DNA from: Arenibacter nanhaiticus
GTDB lineage: Bacteria; Bacteroidota; Bacteroidia; Flavobacteriales; Flavobacteriaceae
DNA: 64,000 nucleotides
Reading direction: 5' to 3'
Assembly: GCF_900141935.1 (NCBI RefSeq)
Contig: NZ_FQYX01000012.1
Location: forward strand, 42,645 to 106,644
Shown here: in pieces, positions 35,443-43,427 of the stretch
How the letters are laid out: every line of letters starts with the position of its first letter
Numbering within the stretch: the first letter of the stretch is position 1
The notes under the pieces: model-generated
Told to the model about the DNA's origin: nothing
What the model saw: only the letters and a program-made list of their open reading frames with translations
Databases searched by the model: none
Position numbers and translations under genes: made by a program

Positions 35443-38400
35443 TTACCTGGTATAATACTTTAGTTCGAAACGGGTGTTCAGATAATTGTTTAAAGCGTCC
35501 ATAGCATCCATTTCTGTCTGGATGGCATCTTTAATAATTTGGGTAAAACCAAAATAATCTATTGCCCCTTCTTGGTATGCTAGGAGCCCACCTAGCCGAT
35601 TTTCTTTTGCTAATGGTAGGGCTTCTTGATCATAAAATTGCCAAGACCTCAACCATTTTTGATAGTTATATAAGGCTTGTTGATAATCTGACTTAATTTT
35701 TCTTTCTGTAAAAAGGCCATTTTCTTTGGCCTGTTCGGCCGTAATCCTAGCTTCCTTAATTTTTCCCCTTTGCAATCCTGATAATAGTGGCATCGAAATT
35801 CCCGCTTGATAACTGAAATATTTTTTCATTTTACCTTCTTCTTGCCAACCTGCTTCCAGGTTAACCTTGGGCAACATACTGGCTTTTGATACTTTATAAT
35901 TACCAACTGCTTCGGCGACACGTTTTTTCGATAGTATAATTTGAGGGTGATTCTCCAAAGAAGCAGTACCGTTGATAACCATTGTATCTGCCACCACCAA
36001 AACCTTAGGAACATCATAAAAGGTATCACTAACCAACCACAAATTAAGTCGTTCCAAGGCTATTTGGTAGTTTCTATAGGCCTCTTGCTTTTTATTTTTT
36101 ATTTGTAAGGCTTGGTTTTTAGCCGATGAATACTCCAATTTGGAAATTGCCTTCACCTCAAATTTTAGGCGTACCGACTTTTCGAATTTGTTATAAATCG
36201 AATCCAATTCTCGGTACAGGCAATACTTCCGATTGGCCTGAAAGGCTGCTGACCATGATTTTTTCACCTCCTTAATCAGCTTTAATTCTGATAGATCATA
36301 GGCGGTCTCGGCCAACTGTATACGTGTTTTTTGTAAACGTTTATTGGGAGCAAGCCCAAACAAATCGATCCCAGATTGGCCTAAACCCACTATTGTATAT
36401 ATTCCCTCATTGCCCCTAATTTCCTCTCCTCCTGTAAACAATTTGGTGGTTCCTAAGTCCGTAACCGTATTTTTTAAAGCCTGCTGTTTTTCTGTTTCCA
36501 ATTGAGTTGCCTTCAACAAGGGATAATTAGCGACAGCTAGTGCTACTGCTGTTTCCAGGGAGATTTCTGAAAAGGGCTTTGTAGCAGGACTTTGGACCTC
36601 TGATGTGATGCTGGGAACTGTTTGTTGTGCCATTGAAGTGATCGGTAGCAACATTAATACCGCTACTACTGCCGGTACCGTTTTTTTAGACGATGCCCCT
36701 TTTGCTGCTCTGATCTCTACCCATTGGTATAAGATGGGAAGAATGAATAGAGTTAGCAAGGTAGCAGTTAAAAGTCCTCCTATGACCACAGTCGCCAAGG
36801 GCCGTTGTACTTCTGCCCCTGCCGATGAGGACAGCGCCATAGGCAGGAATCCTAATACATCGGTCATTGCCGTGAGCATAATAGGCCTGATCCTTCGTTT
36901 TGTCCCTTCAAAGATCCGTTCTTTTAATGAGGTACTTGTTTCTTTCTTTAGTTCGTTTAAACCACTTACCATGACCAACCCATTTAGAACCGCCACCCCA
37001 AATAGCACAATAAAACCTACTCCTGCCGAAATGCTAAAGGGCATATCTCGAATCCACAAGGCAAACACCCCTCCAATTGTCGCCATAGGAATGGCCACGT
37101 AAATCATTAAGGTTTGGGAAAACGACTTCAGGGCCAAATAAATCAGGACAAAAATAAGCAGCAAGGCAATGGGAACCACCATTAGCAGCTTATCACTGGC
37201 ACGTTCCATATTTTCGAATGCCCCGCCATAACGGATAAAATATCCTGGTGGCAAGTCTAATTCACGATCTAAAATAGCTTGGATATCGGTCACTACAGAT
37301 TTTACATCCCTATTCCTGATATTAATCCCCACATAGGTTCTACGGTTGGTATTATCCCTACTAATTTGCATGGGTCCCGGTTCGTAGCTTACTGTTGCTA
37401 TTTCATTTAAAGGAATTTGTGAACCGTTGGAAAGGTTTATATAAAGGTTTTGTATATCGGTTATATTACTTCGATTTTCTTCATTTAGCCGGAGTACTAG
37501 GTCGAAACGTTTCTCTCCTTCAAAGATAACTCCGGCTTTAACTCCTGCAAAGGCAGCCTGGACCAGACCATTTACTGCGGTAATATGAAGGCCGTATTGC
37601 GCAAGTTTACCACGATCGTAATTGATGGTTATTTGAGGCAGGCCATCGATTGCTTCTACTTTCATATCGGCTACTCCTGGTACCGTTGCAATTAGCTTTC
37701 CTATTTCTTGGGCTTTTACTGCCAATATTTCCAAGTCCTCGCCAAATAGTTTTATGGCCACATCTTCCCGTACTCCGGTCAACAACTCGTTAAACCGCAT
37801 TTCCATGGGCTGGGTAAATTCAAAATTCACGCCAGGAAGAATGCTCACCGCATTTTTAATCAACCTTACCATCTCATCCTTGGAGGTGGCACTTGACCAT
37901 TCCTTAATAGGTTTCATGATCACAAACACATCGGCTATATCCATAGGCATCGGATCGGTAGGGACATCGGCTACGCCAACACGGCTGACCACTGTTTCTA
38001 TTTCAGGAAATTGTGCCTTCAGAATTTGCTCAATTTTTGTGGTCGTTGCTACAGTTTCGGTCAGGGAACTCCCAGGTTTTAAAAGGGCATGAAACGCGAT
38101 ATCGCCTTCATCGAGTTGCGGAATAAATTCGCCTCCCATCCGTGTAAACATAAATACTGCTAAGGCAAAAAGAACCAGTGAGCTTCCTATAATCAGTTTC
38201 CCCTTTGTTAGGGCCTTGGCCAATACAGGTTCGTATTTCTGTTGCACCCATTGCACAAATTTATCTCCATAAGACTCCTTTGTGCGCTTAGGAGCCCTTA
38301 AAAACAGGGCAGACACCATAGGGACATAGGTTAAACAGAGGATCATTGCCCCAATCATGGCAAAAATAAAGGTCAATGCCATAGGTCTAAACATTTTTCC

Positions 38401-39810
38401 TTCCACACCTTCTAAGGCCAAAATCGGCAAGAAAACAATAAGAATAATCAGCTGTCCAAAAAAGGCTGCATTCATCATTTTTTTTGAGGCCCTCCCTGCG
38501 ATTTCATTTTGGGTATCCTTGGTTATTGTTTTCTTTTTTACCACATAACTATACATAAGAAAAACTGTACCTTCCACGATAATCACCGCCCCATCGACAA
38601 TAATACCAAAATCTATAGCCCCTAGACTCATCAGGTTTACCCATACATCAAATACATTCATGAATACAAAGGCAAACAACAAAGACAGCGGTATAGTTGA
38701 GGCTACTATAAGTCCACCCCGCCAATTTCCCAGCAATAGAACCAACACAAAAATAACGATGAGTCCACCTTCCAGCAAGTTACCGGTAACCGTCCCCGTA
38801 GTCTCGGCAATCAGGGTACTACGATCTAGAAAAGGTGTAATAGTAACGCCTTGCGGCATAGATTTTTGAATCTGCTTTATTCTATTTTTCACCTTGGCCA
38901 CCACTTGGTTAGAATTTGCTCCTTTCAGCATCAAAATCATCCCGCCCACGGCTTCTCCCTTACCGTCCTTGGTCAAGGCCCCATAACGTACGGAACTGCC
39001 CAAGGATACTTCCCCAACATCTCTAATTTTTATGGGAATACCGTTCTGGGTCTTTACCACGATATTTTCAATATCGTCAATACTTTGCGCTAGGCCTTCT
39101 CCACGGATAAAATTGGCCTGGTGATTCCTTTCAATATAAGCACCACCCGTATTTTCGTTATTATTTTCCAAGGCGGTAAAGATCTCTGTAATAGTGACTC
39201 CTATCGCATTAAGTTCATTTGGATCTACGGCTACCTCATATACCTTTTGGGTGCCACCAAAAGCATTTACTTCTACGACCCCTGGCACCATGGCCATTTG
39301 GCGGCGTATAATCCAATCTTGCATGGTCCTTAATTCGGTGAGAGTGTATAGATGCTTATAATCCTCTGATACTTCAAGGGTATATTGATAAATCTCGCCT
39401 AGTCCGGTCGATATTGGTCCCATTTCTGGTTTTCCGAAGCCTGAAGGAATTTGTTCTTGCACTTCCTTTAGTTTTTCTGCTACCAACTGCCGCGGCAGGT
39501 AGGTGCCCATATCGTCCTCAAAAACAATGGTTACCACAGAAAGTCCAAATCTGGAAATAGATCTTATTTCATGAACCTCAGGCAAATTACTCATGGCCAC
39601 CTCCACGGGGTAGGTGACAAACTGTTCTATATCTTCTGTTCCCAAATTGGGAGATTGGGTAATTACCTGGACCTGATTATTGGTAATATCGGGTACGGCA
39701 TCTATAGGTACTTGGGTCATACTCCAAATCCCGCCCCCTATTAGGGCAAGGGTGAGCAGACCGATAATAAATTTGTTATCGATTGAATAATCGATGATTC
39801 TATTGATCAT
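35443..39810 (-). CDS. CzcA/CusA-type heavy-metal RND pump fused to a TolC-like channel
   Basis: 1455 aa. Residues 1 to ~1040 are a full RND pump with 12 membrane segments, the DFGIIVDGAVIIVEG motif of the metal-pump branch, and FRPMALTFIFAMIGAM. Residues ~1060-1455 are an outer-membrane efflux (TolC/CusC) domain, beginning after a second hydrophobic segment (VVAVLMLLPITSMAQ) that may be a signal or anchor. Fusion of inner- and outer-membrane parts in one chain is recurrent in Bacteroidota CzcA proteins. It exports copper, silver, zinc, cobalt or cadmium; the metal is not assigned. Confidence 0.93.
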   Translation of the reverse strand: MINRIIDYSIDNKFIIGLLTLALIGGGIWSMTQVPIDAVPDITNNQVQVITQSPNLGTEDIEQFVTYPVEVAMSNLPEVHEIRSISRFGLSVVTIVFEDDMGTYLPRQLVAEKLKEVQEQIPSGFGKPEMGPISTGLGEIYQYTLEVSEDYKHLYTLTELRTMQDWIIRRQMAMVPGVVEVNAFGGTQKVYEVAVDPNELNAIGVTITEIFTALENNNENTGGAYIERNHQANFIRGEGLAQSIDDIENIVVKTQNGIPIKIRDVGEVSLGSSVRYGALTKDGKGEAVGGMILMLKGANSNQVVAKVKNRIKQIQKSMPQGVTITPFLDRSTLIAETTGTVTGNLLEGGLIVIFVLVLLLGNWRGGLIVASTIPLSLLFAFVFMNVFDVWVNLMSLGAIDFGIIVDGAVIIVEGTVFLMYSYVVKKKTITKDTQNEIAGRASKKMMNAAFFGQLIILIVFLPILALEGVEGKMFRPMALTFIFAMIGAMILCLTYVPMVSALFLRAPKRTKESYGDKFVQWVQQKYEPVLAKALTKGKLIIGSSLVLFALAVFMFTRMGGEFIPQLDEGDIAFHALLKPGSSLTETVATTTKIEQILKAQFPEIETVVSRVGVADVPTDPMPMDIADVFVIMKPIKEWSSATSKDEMVRLIKNAVSILPGVNFEFTQPMEMRFNELLTGVREDVAIKLFGEDLEILAVKAQEIGKLIATVPGVADMKVEAIDGLPQITINYDRGKLAQYGLHITAVNGLVQAAFAGVKAGVIFEGEKRFDLVLRLNEENRSNITDIQNLYINLSNGSQIPLNEIATVSYEPGPMQISRDNTNRRTYVGINIRNRDVKSVVTDIQAILDRELDLPPGYFIRYGGAFENMERASDKLLMVVPIALLLIFVLIYLALKSFSQTLMIYVAIPMATIGGVFALWIRDMPFSISAGVGFIVLFGVAVLNGLVMVSGLNELKKETSTSLKERIFEGTKRRIRPIMLTAMTDVLGFLPMALSSSAGAEVQRPLATVVIGGLLTATLLTLFILPILYQWVEIRAAKGASSKKTVPAVVAVLMLLPITSMAQQTVPSITSEVQSPATKPFSEISLETAVALAVANYPLLKATQLETEKQQALKNTVTDLGTTKLFTGGEEIRGNEGIYTIVGLGQSGIDLFGLAPNKRLQKTRIQLAETAYDLSELKLIKEVKKSWSAAFQANRKYCLYRELDSIYNKFEKSVRLKFEVKAISKLEYSSAKNQALQIKNKKQEAYRNYQIALERLNLWLVSDTFYDVPKVLVVADTMVINGTASLENHPQIILSKKRVAEAVGNYKVSKASMLPKVNLEAGWQEEGKMKKYFSYQAGISMPLLSGLQRGKIKEARITAEQAKENGLFTERKIKSDYQQALYNYQKWLRSWQFYDQEALPLAKENRLGGLLAYQEGAIDYFGFTQIIKDAIQTEMDAMDALNNYLNTRFELKYYTR

Positions 39811-39926
39811 ATTAAGTCGTTAATTCAGTTAATAATAGTGCTACAGTTTTTTTAAAAAATATAGCTGAGCCCAAGAAAATCTTCACAGACTCCTTCTACA
39901 CAGGACATAAGAATCCTAAAACTGAA

Positions 39927-40241
39927 TTAAACTTTTGGTGGCTGTAGGATAGAGTGTATCACTTCTTCACCAAGACTATCGAAATGAATATAAATTTTAG
40001 AAGGTATGACAGCAGATATGGGTTCAAAGGAAGTAATCCCAAAATCAATGGAATTTACATGACAACAATGACAATGACAAAATGGGGAGCAAACATCGGC
40101 TATCTCATTGTGTTCATGATTGTGGGTAGCATCCACAATATTTTCAACGACACTATCACTTGCAGCTTGAAATTCATCGGCACATGGCATGAAATTCAAG
40201 GCTAAAAAATAAAAAGATAGTATAATTGTTATCCATTTCAC
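39927..40241 (-). CDS. Small secreted Cys/His-rich protein (DUF6660-like)
   Basis: 104 aa with a GTG start at 40241. A short signal (WITIILSFYFLALNFMP) precedes a metal-binding-like segment, DVCSPFCHCHCCHV, with preceding NHEH. The C-terminal ...ILQPPKV resembles that of other small proteins encoded near CusA-type pumps in Flavobacteriia. Its position 116 bp upstream of the pump gene suggests metal capture or sensing; function unknown. Confidence 0.72.
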   Translation of the reverse strand: MKWITIILSFYFLALNFMPCADEFQAASDSVVENIVDATHNHEHNEIADVCSPFCHCHCCHVNSIDFGITSFEPISAVIPSKIYIHFDSLGEEVIHSILQPPKV

Positions 40242-40310
40242 CCCACAAATATAAGAATACTAAAATGCAGCAGTGTTGCAAAGTCAGTATTTTACGAACA
40301 ACAAATGTAA

Positions 40311-40350
40311 ACCGTAGCAAAAATATGTTGGTACAGCTGTTTGCTACGGT
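40311..40350 (-). terminator. Hairpin after the TlpA gene
   Basis: The 11-bp arms ACCGTAGCAAA and TTTGCTACGGT are perfectly complementary with an 18-nt loop. It lies directly downstream of the TlpA gene on the minus strand, before the Cys/His-rich gene. It has only a short T stretch. Confidence 0.55.
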
Positions 40351-40356
40351 ATATAA

Positions 40357-40941
40357 TTATTTTAGTCCATTTAAAAAGTCCTGGAATTCCTGAGTACTAT
40401 AATCGGCCATTCCTTTATGGGTCAATGCCAATTTACCTTTGGCATCGATTACAAAAGTAGTGGGTATACTTGGAGTGTTATACATTTTAGGAAGGTATCC
40501 ATCAACTTGGTACACCTCAAAATCATATCCCTTATTCTCCTTAAACTTTTTTGCTTTTTCAAAATTATTGTCCAAGGAAAGCATAATAAACTGTACATCT
40601 TCCTTATCCATTTTGTTGTACAAATCATTAATGGAGGGCATTTCTGCAATACAAGGAGGACACCATGTAGCCCATAAATTCATAAAAATAACCTTTCCCT
40701 TTAGGTCTTTCAAATGCAGCTTTTCTCCTTTAGAATTGATAAGGCTAAGGTTATAATCTGCTGGTGTATAATTCGTTTCCTCGGCAGTAATCTCCAGCTT
40801 AGGGTTCATAAGACCGGTCATTAATATGCCTTGCTGAAAAAAGCCTATTACTTGTGCGTGCAATCCAGTGGTATAAAGTACAAGAACTAAGGCTAATAGT
40901 GCCGAATATTTTATAATCGATTTTTTATCTTTTGTATTCAT
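40357..40941 (-). CDS. TlpA-like thiol:disulfide oxidoreductase
   Basis: 194 aa, anchored by an N-terminal membrane segment (residues ~12-30). The thioredoxin fold has the active site C94-P-P-C97 in MNLWATWCPPCIAEMPSI, followed by FVIDAKGKLALTHKG. Such proteins reduce periplasmic disulfides, for instance in cytochrome or copper-protein maturation. It lies between two DsrE genes and the pump operon, on the same strand. Confidence 0.9.
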   Translation of the reverse strand: MNTKDKKSIIKYSALLALVLVLYTTGLHAQVIGFFQQGILMTGLMNPKLEITAEETNYTPADYNLSLINSKGEKLHLKDLKGKVIFMNLWATWCPPCIAEMPSINDLYNKMDKEDVQFIMLSLDNNFEKAKKFKENKGYDFEVYQVDGYLPKMYNTPSIPTTFVIDAKGKLALTHKGMADYSTQEFQDFLNGLK

Positions 40942-41244
40942 CGTTTATTTTTTTGTTGGGTTGCCGTTTCTTTTTTAGCTTCCCTAGTTTTATTAATTTA
41001 TTGTTTATCCCGGGGTTTCTATAAAATATCGCCTATCACATTACAATAGGCGATACTCTTCATATTTAGACCTATATGGAAATAATTGTGCAATTCCTTT
41101 TCCTGGACTTCATAAAGGGGTTTATATTGACCAAAAGGCATAGATTGCCTTTTGGACCGTTAAACCCTATATCATCTAAATCCTTATATATTATTTCGGT
41201 CTACAACAACACTCCTATTTGTAGGTTCTCTATTGCTACAACCC
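40942..41244. other. Intergenic region with two hairpins
   Basis: 303 bp between the TlpA and DsrE genes. It contains perfect hairpins at 41027-41055 (TATCGCCTAT arms) and at 41131-41155 (CCAAAAGGCA/TGCCTTTTGG). The second lies downstream of the DsrE operon and could be its terminator. Confidence 0.45.
41131..41155 (-). terminator. Hairpin downstream of the DsrE genes
   Basis: A perfect 10-bp stem with a 5-nt loop, no long T-run. Placed about 90 bp after the DsrE stop on the minus strand. Confidence 0.4.
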
Positions 41245-41661
41245 TTATAAACTTAAGGTCAAATAGCCTTTTTTCTGTAACTGTAAATAGTACAGGAAGG
41301 CATCAGGGACCACCTTAAATTCTTTAGGCAAATCCTTCTCTTTTACCTCAAATAAATCCAAAGCCATCTTACAAACTACTAAAGAGATATTGGCTTGTTT
41401 TGCATTTTTAAGATAAGGCTTCATAAGCCTTTTATCTGTCAAGGCAACCACCTCTTTTCCGTAGATAATGGTTTCAAAAGCACCAAACAATGCTCCGTCT
41501 TCCTTTTGCAATTCCTCGGCTGCATGGGTAATTGGTTTTAATTGTTGAATTTTTGAGGTCATAACCGCATAGTTTACCTTTTCTTCTTCTTGGGCCTTCA
41601 TGGTATTGCTAAATATTAGCGTTAGGAATACTATGGATATTTTAAAAAATATTGATTTCAT
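41245..41661 (-). CDS. DsrE-family protein, secreted (copy 1)
   Basis: About 138 aa from the ATG at 41661; the frame is open to 41688. A signal peptide (SIFFKISIVFLTLIFSNTMKAQ) is followed by a DsrE/DsrF-like fold: GAFETIIYGKEVVALTDK, and NISLVVCKMALDLFEVK with one conserved Cys. The gene ends in GYLTLSL, similar to the neighbour. DsrE relatives act in sulfur relay; a periplasmic form next to TlpA and DoxX hints at sulfur or thiol metabolism. The exact role is unknown. Confidence 0.83.
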   Translation of the reverse strand: MKSIFFKISIVFLTLIFSNTMKAQEEEKVNYAVMTSKIQQLKPITHAAEELQKEDGALFGAFETIIYGKEVVALTDKRLMKPYLKNAKQANISLVVCKMALDLFEVKEKDLPKEFKVVPDAFLYYLQLQKKGYLTLSL

Positions 41662-41769
41662 CTGATGTAATTTTTTTTTGTTATTCATCCTATTACAATT
41701 GACCTAAAAAGCCACACCTTTTGGACAATTGTTGTTAAGGAAATTCTATGGTTAAATACTGTTTCGTTT

Positions 41770-42186
41770 TTAAAGGTCCAGACTTAGATAGCCCTTTTTT
41801 AATAATTGAAATTGGTGTAGGATACCGTTATCTACCACCACCACTTCCTTGGGTACAAATTTGGGATCGACCTTAAATTTATTTAAGGAGAACCCACAGG
41901 CTATTATAGTAATAGGCTTCCCCTTTATTTTTTTTAAAATAGGGTTCATCATAGCAACATCTGTCAGCTGATGAATGTTCTTTCCACAAAAGACGATTTG
42001 TATTTCCCCGAAATTTTTGGTCTCGGAAGCAATAAGATCATCCGTTGTTTCAATGACTGCAGCCAAGAAACCGGCATTTTTAACCTTGGAGGTATAATTC
42101 GTTGGCTGAACTGTATTTTGCGCCATTCCCAGCAGAGGTAAAAACAGCAAACCACATGCTACCAGCATTAAAGATTTTATTTTCAT
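41770..42186 (-). CDS. DsrE-family protein, secreted (copy 2)
   Basis: 138 aa, paralogous to the gene just downstream: signal (MLVACGLLFLPLLGMAQ), then FGEIQIVFCGKNIHQLTD, ITIIACGFSLNKFKVDP with the single Cys, and the ending GYLSLDL. The start codon overlaps the DoxX stop (ATGA), so they are translated together. As with copy 1, sulfur or thiol chemistry in the periplasm is likely but not shown. Confidence 0.83.
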   Translation of the reverse strand: MKIKSLMLVACGLLFLPLLGMAQNTVQPTNYTSKVKNAGFLAAVIETTDDLIASETKNFGEIQIVFCGKNIHQLTDVAMMNPILKKIKGKPITIIACGFSLNKFKVDPKFVPKEVVVVDNGILHQFQLLKKGYLSLDL

Positions 42187-42587
42187 GAGGATAAATTTTT
42201 CTTAGGTATATCGTTTAAGATAAAAAATAGGAGTCCACCTAAAATGGCTATATTTTTAAATAATGGCCCTAGGGTTGTCACCTGCCCCATTTGAATGGTT
42301 ACGGTAATAGGAATTAAGACCGCTACGAGCACAATGGCAGACCATCGGGTCTTATAACCAACGCAAAAACTGATTCCTGCAATAAGCATTACAATCCCTG
42401 AAGCAACCACCAATATGGTAGGATTTCCCATGAAAAGGGCCAAATACCCTAATTTGGCCGACTCTAAACGAGTTACCGTTTTTTCGACATTAAACAAATG
42501 GCTTATACTCGCTATTATAAAGATACTGCTAACCAATACTCTTAATAGCTGTATGGAACGAAAGCTCACCATAACTTTTGAAGTCAT
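42183..42587 (-). CDS. DoxX-family membrane protein
   Basis: 134 aa with four membrane segments (about 12-30, 47-64, 73-90, 107-125). It has the DoxX-type arrangement (LRVLVSSIFIIASISHLFN, LVVASGIVMLIAGISFCVGYKTRW). Start at 42587 or an ATG at 42572. It overlaps the DsrE gene by 4 bp. DoxX proteins are linked to quinone or sulfur oxidation in some organisms. Substrate unknown here. Confidence 0.8.
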   Translation of the reverse strand: MTSKVMVSFRSIQLLRVLVSSIFIIASISHLFNVEKTVTRLESAKLGYLALFMGNPTILVVASGIVMLIAGISFCVGYKTRWSAIVLVAVLIPITVTIQMGQVTTLGPLFKNIAILGGLLFFILNDIPKKNLSS

Positions 42588-42696
42588 ACTAACTATATTA
42601 TATAATTTACACTTAAAATATTTTCATCTCATCATGGGAAACCTATTTGGGACTACCCATAACTATACTGCAAAAAAGCAGTTTTCGAATGTGTAA

Positions 42697-43047
42697 TTAT
42701 ATCTTAGGGGGAGGATACAGTTTATCTGGATGGGTGTTGAGTTTTAGCCCTGAAGCATAGCAGTATCCCTTAAAATTATCTAGAAGATTAAAGGAAGGAA
42801 TCTCTGCGAAGCTAAAACAAATCTGATGAGTGCAAAACAACTCTAGGGTATACTGATCTATTGTTGTGACCTTTTCAAGCGTTGGTAACTCCTGACTTTC
42901 CTTATAAGCCCTTTTTTCGCAAAATGGTTTGGATATAGTTACCTCTGAACTCCCACTGATATAGGTAAATAAACCTGCATCAATAATAAAAAGCCTCGTT
43001 AAAAACACAAGGATAATGAAGGGTGCTATGAGAGTTTTTATATTCAT
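42697..43047 (-). CDS. Small secreted protein near the efflux and receptor genes
   Basis: 116 aa. An N-terminal hydrophobic stretch (LIAPFIILVFLTRLFIIDAGLF) is followed by conserved-looking KPFCEKR, ELFCTHQICFSF and KGYCYASG, giving five cysteines or so, and the tail LYPPPKI. Similar small proteins with PPK tails occur beside copper- or metal-related genes in Flavobacteriia. It lies about 110 bp before DoxX. Function unknown. Confidence 0.6.
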   Translation of the reverse strand: MNIKTLIAPFIILVFLTRLFIIDAGLFTYISGSSEVTISKPFCEKRAYKESQELPTLEKVTTIDQYTLELFCTHQICFSFAEIPSFNLLDNFKGYCYASGLKLNTHPDKLYPPPKI

Positions 43048-43083
43048 TTAATCTTCAAATATAAATCTATAATAAGAATCACC

Positions 43084-43101
43084 TTGTAACAATTGTTACA
43101 A
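43084..43101. promoter_or_regulatory. Perfect 18-bp palindrome TTGTAACAATTGTTACAA
   Basis: A perfect inverted repeat with GTAAC/GTTAC arms in the region between divergent genes, 37 bp upstream of the small secreted protein gene (minus) and 327 bp upstream of the TonB receptor (plus). A likely operator for an unknown regulator. Confidence 0.55.
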
Positions 43102-43292
43102 AGTTATCTTAATAATTCCTTGGCTAAGGAACCATCACTTTAATCATTTGATAAACAACGAATGCTTAAGTTCTATTAAACTTTAAAAATCCACATATAA
43201 GGATTGTATCCCACTTAAAATAATGCTCTAGAGATGATAAAATCCAATGGCGGGCTTTAAAGCCAAGTTCTTTTTTTTATCCTTTAACCCCC

Positions 43293-43308
43293 GTAACAAA
43301 CTCGTTAC
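43293..43308. promoter_or_regulatory. Second GTAAC-N6-GTTAC inverted repeat
   Basis: The same half-site as in the 18-bp palindrome, with a spacer of six rather than four, 120 bp upstream of the TonB receptor ATG. It may be a second site of the same regulator, although the altered spacing weakens this. Confidence 0.35.
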
Positions 43309-43427
43309 CAATCTTAAGCGATCATCCTAAATTCTTTGGTCAAAAAAATATTTAAAACTTCTTGCCAACCTTATTGTTGGCCCATATATTTGCGCTTCTA
43401 TTTTTAATAAATCTAAATAAGGATAAA

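Larger units (their letters stand above)
43048..43427. other. Intergenic region between the small secreted protein and the TonB receptor
   Basis: 380 bp with two inverted GTAAC/GTTAC repeats (43084-43101 and 43293-43308). Divergent promoters for both sides must lie here. Confidence 0.5.

Noticed and set aside
36605..39333. Several plus-strand frames inside the CzcA-TolC gene
   Set aside because: All are antisense to a continuous 1455-aa coding region with clear domains.
42697..43047. Small secreted protein considered as part of the TonB receptor unit
   Set aside because: It is on the opposite strand and is separated by a region with two palindromes; it belongs with the minus-strand block.
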